Below, one piece after another: positions 58,490 through 64,000 of a stretch of DNA of 64,000 nt; the first letter of the stretch is position 1, and every line of letters starts with the position of its first letter. The notes under the pieces are model-generated. The model did not search any database, was not told the DNA's origin, and saw only the letters and a program-made list of their open reading frames with translations. The stretch comes from Mesorhizobium sp. CU3 (lineage in GTDB: Bacteria; Pseudomonadota; Alphaproteobacteria; Rhizobiales; Rhizobiaceae), in assembly GCF_006442965.1 (NCBI RefSeq), contig NZ_VFWX01000001.1:186001-250000 (forward strand). Direction: 5' to 3'. A program made the position numbers and the translations under genes.

Positions 58490-59248
58490 CTATTTCCGGA
58501 TGAACGTCAGGTAGGCCGGCCGGCGCCCTTCGCGGATGGCCTTTGCCTCGTAGCGGGTGCCGGGCCAGCCGGCATAGGGGCGATGCCAGTCGGCGGCGTC
58601 GCGCGCCTGCCATTCGAAGCCGCCGTGGGCGCGGCAGGCAAGCAGCGTCCAGTTGACATAGCTGTCGATGTCGGAAGCAAAGCGGAACCTGCCGCCGGCT
58701 TTGAGGACGCGGGCGAAGCGGCCTAGATTGGCCGGGCCGACGAAACGCCGCTTCCAGTGCTTCTTCTTCGGCCAGGGGTCGGGATAAAGCAGGTCGATGC
58801 CGTCGAGCGAAGCCGGCGGCAGCCAGTCGAGCAGGCGCGTGGCGTCGTCGTCATAGACTTTCAGATTGGCGAGCGGCGCCTTGCTCAGCGCCGTCATCAT
58901 CTTGGCCATGCCGTTGACGAAAGGCTCGACGCCGATGAAGCCGGTGGCCGGCGATTCGGCCGCGCGATGCAAGAGATGCTCGCCGCCGCCGAAGCCGATT
59001 TCGAGCTGGAGCGCCGAGACGTCCGCCTTGAACAGCGTGGCGAGCTCCGCGGGCGGCTGGGCCGTCAGATCGATCCGGTGGGCGCGCAGGCCGCTTTCGA
59101 GGGCGGCCGCCTGCTGCGGCCGGATCGTCTTGCCGTGCCGGCGGCCGAAGAAACCCTCGGTCGCGCGGCTCGGGCGATCTTTGAAGTCGGCTGGCGTCAG
59201 GCGGCGACGGCGTCCTTGAGCGCCTTGGCGAGATCGGTCTTTTCCCAC
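58490..59248 (-). CDS. trmB: tRNA (guanine-N7)-methyltransferase
   Basis: This 252-residue protein is TrmB, with the N-terminal [14 protein letters not shown], the SAM motif [15 protein letters not shown], and the conserved [18 protein letters not shown]. It makes m7G46 in tRNA. The start is uncertain. No ATG precedes the conserved FFGRRHGK; the annotated GTG at 59248 lies inside metK and gives a 52-base overlap. A CTG at 59200, just before the end of metK, would remove most of it. The gene follows metK in the same direction, a conserved rhizobial order. Confidence 0.9.
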   Translation of the reverse strand: MGKDRSRQGAQGRRRRLTPADFKDRPSRATEGFFGRRHGKTIRPQQAAALESGLRAHRIDLTAQPPAELATLFKADVSALQLEIGFGGGEHLLHRAAESPATGFIGVEPFVNGMAKMMTALSKAPLANLKVYDDDATRLLDWLPPASLDGIDLLYPDPWPKKKHWKRRFVGPANLGRFARVLKAGGRFRFASDIDSYVNWTLLACRAHGGFEWQARDAADWHRPYAGWPGTRYEAKAIREGRRPAYLTFIRK

Positions 59249-60462
59249 GAGAAAGACCCGTCGCGGCCGGCCTTGCGGCCGAAATGGCCGTAGGACGAGG
59301 TCTTCGCGTAGATCGGCTTGTTCAAGTCGAGATGGCGACGGATGCCTGACGGCGACAGGTCCATCACCTTGCGCAGCGCCTCTTCCAGCCTCGCTTCCTC
59401 GACCTTGCCGGTGCCGTGCAGGTCGACATAGACCGACAGCGGCTGGGCAACGCCGATGGCGTAGGAGAGCTGGATGGTACAGCGGTCGGCAAGCTTGGCC
59501 GCCACGACGTTCTTGGCGAGGTAGCGCGCCGCATAGGCCGCCGAACGGTCGACCTTGGTGGTGTCCTTGCCGGAGAAAGCGCCGCCGCCATGCGGCGCGG
59601 CGCCACCATAGGTGTCGACGATGATCTTGCGGCCGGTGAGGCCGGCGTCGCCGTCCGGGCCGCCGATGACGAACTTGCCGGTCGGGTTGATATACCAGTT
59701 GCAGTCGTCGGCGATCTTCAAGTCGCCCAGCGCCTCGCGGATGTAAGGTTCGACGACCTTGCGGACCTTCTTGGAATCCCAGCTCGAATCGAGGTGCTGG
59801 GTGGAGAGCACGATCTGGGTGACTTCCGCGGCCTTGCCGTCGGCATAGCGCACAGTGACCTGGCTCTTGGCATCCGGGCCGAGCTTGCCGGCCTCGCCAT
59901 CGCCTTCATGGCGCGCGGCAGCCAGCAGTTCCAGAATCTTGTGGCTGTAGTAGATCGGCGCCGGCATCAGGTCCGGCGTCTCGCGGCAGGCGTAGCCGAA
60001 CATGATGCCCTGGTCGCCGGCACCTTCTTCGCCCTGGCGGTCGGCGGCGTTGTCGACGCCCTGGCCGATGTCCGGCGACTGGCCGTGCAGCAGCACGTCG
60101 ATCTTGGCCGTCTTCCAGTGGAAGCCGGACTGCTCGTAGCCGATCTCGCGGATCGCCTTGCGGGCGACCGACTTGAACTTGGCCGGGTTGACGACGGGAT
60201 GGCCGGACGCGTCATGCAGGATCTTGCCCGCCTTGTCCTTCTTCAAAAGCGTTTCGGGAACGCGGACCTCGCCGGCAATGACGACGCGGTTGGTGGTGGC
60301 CAGCGTCTCGCAGGCGACGCGAACCTTCCATGGGTCCATGCCCGTCTTCTTGGCTTCACGATAAACCAGATCGACTATCTCGTCCGAGATACGGTCGCAG
60401 ACTTTGTCGGGATGACCCTCGGAGACGGATTCCGAGGTGAAGAGATAATTCTGCCGCGTCAC
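59197..60462 (-). CDS. metK: S-adenosylmethionine synthetase
   Basis: This 421-residue protein is MetK, with the family start [30 protein letters not shown], the methionine-binding [10 protein letters not shown] and the phosphate loop [23 protein letters not shown]. It makes SAM from methionine and ATP. The start is a GTG at 60462 with AAGAGGGGA seven bases before it. It is longer than E. coli MetK by about 35 residues, as usual in alphaproteobacteria. Its leader has a hairpin near the ribosome-binding site. I see no SAM-II or SAM/SAH riboswitch that I can identify by eye. Confidence 0.96.
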   Translation of the reverse strand: MTRQNYLFTSESVSEGHPDKVCDRISDEIVDLVYREAKKTGMDPWKVRVACETLATTNRVVIAGEVRVPETLLKKDKAGKILHDASGHPVVNPAKFKSVARKAIREIGYEQSGFHWKTAKIDVLLHGQSPDIGQGVDNAADRQGEEGAGDQGIMFGYACRETPDLMPAPIYYSHKILELLAAARHEGDGEAGKLGPDAKSQVTVRYADGKAAEVTQIVLSTQHLDSSWDSKKVRKVVEPYIREALGDLKIADDCNWYINPTGKFVIGGPDGDAGLTGRKIIVDTYGGAAPHGGGAFSGKDTTKVDRSAAYAARYLAKNVVAAKLADRCTIQLSYAIGVAQPLSVYVDLHGTGKVEEARLEEALRKVMDLSPSGIRRHLDLNKPIYAKTSSYGHFGRKAGRDGSFSWEKTDLAKALKDAVAA

Positions 60463-60482
60463 GGGTGTCCCCTCTTGAAAAG

Positions 60483-60542
60483 ATCGGCAGGCTGCCGATT
60501 TTGGCGCGCCACGTGTTAGCGGTGCCGGGCGCCGCTCGTCAA
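60483..60542 (-). promoter_or_regulatory. metK promoter candidate and leader hairpin
   Basis: On the minus strand TTGACG (60542-60537), a 16-base spacer and GCTAAC (60520-60515) form a moderate promoter. Just downstream ATCGGCA and TGCCGAT (60499-60483) make a 7-bp stem with a three-base loop followed by CTTTT, 12 bases before the ribosome-binding site. Confidence 0.5.
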
Positions 60543-60627
60543 GCGGCGCGTCGGTTCTGGCATGAATGTCGACAAGATCGGCTTGTGCCACCGGCGACAG
60601 GGCGCCACCGGTGCCACAGGCGAAAAA

Positions 60628-61050
60628 TCAATCGGCGTCGTCGGCGGCGAGCGCCTTCACCAGGTCGATGATCCTGCGCCGCACCTTGACGTCGGCTATC
60701 TTGACGAAGGCGCGGTTGAGCTGAAGTCCTTCCGGGCTGCCACAGAATTCGATGGCGAACGCCATGGAAGAATCTTCGGCAAATCCTCGATTGCCGCCGC
60801 CGGCGTCCTCGCCCGGAGCATCCTCGAAGAAGAAGGCGACGGGAACGCTCAGGATGGAGGCGATCGCCTGCAAACGGCTGGCACCGACCCTGTTCGTCCC
60901 CTTTTCATACTTCTGGATCTGCTGGAAGGTAATGCCGAGATTTTCGCCCAGCTTTTCCTGGCTCATTCCAAGCATATTACGACGCAGCCGAATGCGACTC
61001 CCGACATGGATGTCGATCGGATTCGGCTTCTTCTTGTTCTCTTCTGTCAT
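60628..61050 (-). CDS. XRE-family helix-turn-helix regulator
   Basis: This 140-residue protein has an N-terminal XRE HTH (about residues 17-72, GSRIRLRRNMLGMSQEKLGENLGITFQQIQKYEKG) and a C-terminal helical region ending VRRRIIDLVKALAADDAD. It is a conserved rhizobial gene between lnt and metK. Its targets are not known to me. It is 165 bases before metK. Its promoter probably lies in the 140-base gap after lnt, which is relatively AT-rich. Confidence 0.88.
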   Translation of the reverse strand: MTEENKKKPNPIDIHVGSRIRLRRNMLGMSQEKLGENLGITFQQIQKYEKGTNRVGASRLQAIASILSVPVAFFFEDAPGEDAGGGNRGFAEDSSMAFAIEFCGSPEGLQLNRAFVKIADVKVRRRIIDLVKALAADDAD

Positions 61051-61190
61051 TTTTTCCTCGCCGAATTTTTCCGGCTTTTTCTATTTTTGTTCCGCCCAAA
61101 TGAAGCCGGAGCCACCTGCCCCAACAGAACCCCCAACCGACTTCGAGAAAATTTTAGGCTTTACAGTATGAGTTTCTAATGTGCCGACTG

Positions 61191-62783
61191 TCAATTCACC
61201 CGTAGCCGTTGCCTTACATTCAACGTGAAGGCCACCAGCGCAAACGCCAACATGATCAGCAATCCGTTAATGCGCCGCTGGCCGGCCGAGAGCAGGGCGT
61301 GGCCGGAAACCGGAACATGCGCATCGATGGCGCCACGCGCGTTGACGGCCAGCGCATCGACTATGCGCCCCCGTGAATCGACGACGGCGGAAATGCCATT
61401 GTTAGCCGCACGCAACAGAGGCATGCCATTCTCCACGGCGCGTATCTGCGCCTGCCGGAAGTGCTGGTACGGGCCCGGCGTGTCGCCAAACCAGGCGTCG
61501 TTGGTGACATTCACAATAAGGTCGGATGACGCTGCGTCAACAGCTACGAGGTCGGGAAAGATGACCTCGTAGCAGATGAACGGAACGGCGCGCAGACCGT
61601 CCGGCAGCATCAGCGGATGACGCTCGTTGCCGGCGGCAAAGTTCATCGGCCCGGCGACGAGTTGCCCGACTCCCAACCGTTCGAACAACTCGGCGAGAGG
61701 CAGATATTCACCGAACGGCACCAGATGCACCTTGTCGACGGCGTCGACGATCTCACCCTTGTCGTTGATCGCCACCACGGAATTGTAATAGCGGCTGTCG
61801 GCATTGGCGACCGCGCCACCCTCCTCGCGCACGATGCCGGCGATCAGCATCTGGCCGTCGCCGAGCATGTCGCCCAGCGCCGTCAGCGCTTCGGGACGTT
61901 CGGTGAACAGGAACGGCACCGAGGTTTCGGGCCAGACGATGAGCTGCGGCTTGGCGTGGCCCTCTTCCGGCGCCTTCCCGGACATTCCCAGCAAAGTTGC
62001 GAAGATGCGATCGCGCACGGAAGCGTCCCATTTCTCGCCGAGGTCGACTGCCGGCTGCACGATGCGAACGTCGATCGAACGCTTGGCGGGCTCGGCGGGC
62101 ATGGCGAGCCGGAAATAGCCGAAGCCGACATGACCAACCACCAGGATGACGAACAGAGCGAGGCCGAGCCTGAGATGGCGCCGCGCGGCAAGAAGCGCCG
62201 GCAGCGAAAAGACGAAGACCGCGAGCGCGTTCATGCCGATCATGCCGGTCACCGACACGCTCTGCATCAGGAGCGGCACGGGCATCGCAGCGTAGCCGAC
62301 GGCATTCCACGGAAAGCCGCTGAATAGGAACTCGCGCAGCCATTCGGCGAGGCCGAAACCGAAGGCAAGAGCGGCGATCCGGCCGATGTCGTTGCTCCAG
62401 AAAAGTCGTGCCGCGACGGTGGCGAAGCCGTAGAAGAAGGCGAGCGCGAAGGGAATTCCGACGACGGCGAAGGGAAGCGCCCAGGCGAACGTATCGGCCT
62501 CGACCAGAAATGCCTGGCCGATCCACCAGAGACCGGCGAGAAAATAGCCGAAACCGAACCACCAGCCGGTGGCGAAAGCCGGCTTCAGGCGTCTCAGCCA
62601 GCCGTCGGACGCTTCGCCTGTGGCGCCGTCGAGCAGCCAGACCAGGACCGGAAACGAGACGAAGCCGACGGCGAAGAAGTCGTAAGGCGCCTGGGCGAGA
62701 ACGGCGAACGCGCCGGCGACAAACGCCACCAGCGCCCGCCGCCACCCCCAAAGCAGAATTATCCGGCCGGCCAAGCGCTGCAT
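61191..62783 (-). CDS. lnt: Apolipoprotein N-acyltransferase
   Basis: This 530-residue inner-membrane protein is Lnt, with about six N-terminal membrane segments (residues 10-220), a periplasmic nitrilase-fold domain (about 240-490) and a last membrane helix near 500-520. The catalytic triad is visible: Glu in VWPETSVPF, Lys in [14 protein letters not shown] and Cys in [10 protein letters not shown]. It adds the third acyl chain to lipoproteins, such as CpaD and TadD in this window. It is in the usual order with xre and metK. Confidence 0.95.
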   Translation of the reverse strand: MQRLAGRIILLWGWRRALVAFVAGAFAVLAQAPYDFFAVGFVSFPVLVWLLDGATGEASDGWLRRLKPAFATGWWFGFGYFLAGLWWIGQAFLVEADTFAWALPFAVVGIPFALAFFYGFATVAARLFWSNDIGRIAALAFGFGLAEWLREFLFSGFPWNAVGYAAMPVPLLMQSVSVTGMIGMNALAVFVFSLPALLAARRHLRLGLALFVILVVGHVGFGYFRLAMPAEPAKRSIDVRIVQPAVDLGEKWDASVRDRIFATLLGMSGKAPEEGHAKPQLIVWPETSVPFLFTERPEALTALGDMLGDGQMLIAGIVREEGGAVANADSRYYNSVVAINDKGEIVDAVDKVHLVPFGEYLPLAELFERLGVGQLVAGPMNFAAGNERHPLMLPDGLRAVPFICYEVIFPDLVAVDAASSDLIVNVTNDAWFGDTPGPYQHFRQAQIRAVENGMPLLRAANNGISAVVDSRGRIVDALAVNARGAIDAHVPVSGHALLSAGQRRINGLLIMLAFALVAFTLNVRQRLRVN

Positions 62784-62880
62784 TCAGCTTCCCAAGTCGC
62801 GCGAATCAGGGAGCCCAAGATTTAACAGGCCGCGCCGCCTGCTCCAAACCCGGATGAGCGGTATCTAATTCACGGCTGCG

Positions 62881-63351
62881 CTATCGATGCCAGCCTTCGA
62901 TGCGGAGGCCGCTTAGCCGTTCGGCCTCTTCGTTCGACACCACGCCGATAGTCTGGCTGAAGGTCCAGACATGGCCTTCCGGATCGCGGGCGCGGTATTG
63001 CCGCTCCCCGTAGAACTGATCGGCGGGCTCCTGGACGATTTCCGCGCCTGCCGCCCTCGCCTGCTCGCAATGGGCGTCGATGCCATCCTTCAGGCGGATA
63101 TAGACGGCCTGGGTGTTTCTGCCGCCGATCGAGGCAGGACTGGCGATGTGATCGGCCCATTCGGAATCGACGATGATGTAGCCGTCGCCGAAGCGCATTT
63201 CGGCATGGACGAGCCGCCCGCCCGCGTCGCTGACCAGCATGCTCGGCTCGAAGCCGAAGGCCGCCTGGAGCCAAGTCAGGGCTGCGCGTGGATCCTGATA
63301 GAAGACGCCGGAACCGAGAACGGCATGCTTGAACGGATCGTCGACCGCCAT
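62881..63351 (-). CDS. VOC-family (glyoxalase-like) protein
   Basis: This 156-residue protein has the VOC fold: two beta-alpha-beta3 modules, with the conserved metal-type residues in LVHAEMRFGDGYIIVD and QYRARDPEGHVWTFSQTI. It belongs to the glyoxalase/bleomycin resistance superfamily, with a typical RDPEGHVW motif of the PhnB/YkcA-like branch. Its substrate is unknown. It lies between lnt and the CBS protein, 12 bases after the CBS gene's stop. Confidence 0.85.
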   Translation of the reverse strand: MAVDDPFKHAVLGSGVFYQDPRAALTWLQAAFGFEPSMLVSDAGGRLVHAEMRFGDGYIIVDSEWADHIASPASIGGRNTQAVYIRLKDGIDAHCEQARAAGAEIVQEPADQFYGERQYRARDPEGHVWTFSQTIGVVSNEEAERLSGLRIEGWHR

Positions 63352-63363
63352 CGGTCCGCGATC

Positions 63364-64000
63364 TCAGGCCTGCTCGGTGCGCGCGGCGCGGCGGCGCTGG
63401 CGCTCGCCCTTCTGGCTCTGCACGATGCGCACGCGCTTGACGCGGCGCGGGTCGGCGTCGAGCACGTGGAATTCGAAGCCCGGGATGGCCTGCACCACTT
63501 CGCCGCGGGCAGGCACCCGGCCCAGCGTGTTGAAGATCATGCCGCCAATGGTGTCGACATATTCGCCATGCTCGCCGGCGGCGAAATCCTCGCCGATCAT
63601 CTTGGCGACCTCGTCGATCTCGGCCTTTCCGTCGACGACGAACACGCCGTCGCCGGTCTGGGTGATCATCGGCTCGTCGTCGTCATGCTCGTCCTCGATG
63701 TCGCCGACGACCATCTCGACGATGTCTTCCAGCGAGGCAAGGCCGTCGGTGCCGCCATATTCGTCGATGACCAGCGCCATCTGGGTGCGGTTGGTCTGCA
63801 TGCGGCCCATCAGGTCGGAGGCGAGCATGGACGGCGGGACGAACAGCACCGGTCGGATCAGGTTGAGGTCGCCGATGGTGCGCGCAAGATCGACCTGGGC
63901 GAGATCGAGCGCCGCCAGAGCCGGGGTTGCCGGCGTCTTCGCCCTGGCGCGGCCCTTCTTGACGCGGGCGAGCTTGGTGATGTGGGCGAGCACGTCGCGG
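63364..64000 (-). CDS. CBS-domain CorC/TlyC-like protein, C-terminal part (cut by window edge)
   Basis: The 212 residues present are the C-terminal part of a CorC/hemolysin-family protein: the end of the CBS pair (RDVLAHITKL, then IRPVLFVPPSMLASDLMGRMQ and VIDEYGGTDGLASLEDIVE) and the transporter-associated CorC domain (about 63700-63470, GVFVVDGKAEIDEVAKMIG). The frame is open across the right edge; the N-terminus is outside the window. In relatives it stands upstream of lnt, after phoH and ybeY. It may take part in ion homeostasis or, in relatives of YbeX, ribosome metabolism. Confidence 0.88.
   Translation of the reverse strand, partial: RDVLAHITKLARVKKGRARAKTPATPALAALDLAQVDLARTIGDLNLIRPVLFVPPSMLASDLMGRMQTNRTQMALVIDEYGGTDGLASLEDIVEMVVGDIEDEHDDDEPMITQTGDGVFVVDGKAEIDEVAKMIGEDFAAGEHGEYVDTIGGMIFNTLGRVPARGEVVQAIPGFEFHVLDADPRRVKRVRIVQSQKGERQRRRAARTEQA

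Noticed and set aside
60463..60627. SAM riboswitch before metK
   Set aside because: I could not build a SAM-II, SAM/SAH or other known fold by eye. Only a small hairpin is supported.

Overview
The window is a high-GC alphaproteobacterial chromosome segment. Gene content and order point to Rhizobiales, most likely Mesorhizobium or a close relative: irr sits divergently beside fabA-fabB-fabI, trmB-metK-xre-lnt-CBS protein lie in the usual rhizobial order, there is a complete Tad/Cpa pilus locus, and the intergenic palindromes are of a type I associate with rhizobial genomes. No rRNA, tRNA, CRISPR, phage or IS element was seen. Nearly all of the sequence is coding. The genus is inferred from gene order, not from a marker search.

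Left part (1-11.5 kb): a LysR regulator cut by the window edge faces a small basic ORF and a three-subunit molybdoenzyme of the SoeABC (cytoplasmic sulfite dehydrogenase) type. On the other strand follow the PdeM endonuclease and Lhr-type helicase of the ligase-associated DNA repair set, a composite palindromic repeat, and an NlpC/P60 peptidase, a MarR-type regulator and an M17 aminopeptidase.

11.6-23.9 kb is the Tad pilus locus: cpaA and cpaBCDEF-tadBC on the minus strand, flp on its own, tadD convergent to the main operon, and a plus-strand group of a stand-alone secretin N-domain protein and two TadE-like pseudopilins. CtrA-like boxes (TTAA-N7-TTAA and near matches) lie upstream of four of these units and again upstream of dnaA, which suggests cell-cycle control of piliation.

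24-33.4 kb carries an orphan PhnD-like binding protein, deoB-mutM-enoyl-CoA hydratase, rpsT, and dnaA-dnaN-recF. An 831-base region before dnaA has two GANTC sites, two DnaA-box-like 9-mers and a CtrA-like box. From 33.4 to 36.9 kb a tightly coupled five-gene unit (MoeB/ThiF-like, GNAT, aconitase-X large and small subunits, GNAT) is the least understood metabolic unit here.

37-45 kb: a 2-hydroxyacid dehydrogenase, an SH3 protein, a DUF4260 protein, irr, the unsaturated fatty-acid genes fabA-fabB-fabI, a membrane GGDEF/EAL protein with a degenerate GGDEF site, and an RsmC-like methyltransferase. 45.3-56.6 kb is a minus-strand translation and RNA block read as rimP-nusA-ylxR-infB-rbfA-truB, then corA and rpsO-pnp. 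A good sigma-70 promoter and an intrinsic terminator lie in the rimP leader, and a 13-bp hairpin lies between rpsO and pnp.

56.6-58.4 kb is a small accessory island of two toxin-antitoxin modules (ParE/RHH and TacT/DUF1778) inserted between the rimP operon and trmB-metK. The right end holds trmB, metK, an XRE regulator, lnt, a VOC protein and a CBS/CorC protein cut by the window edge.
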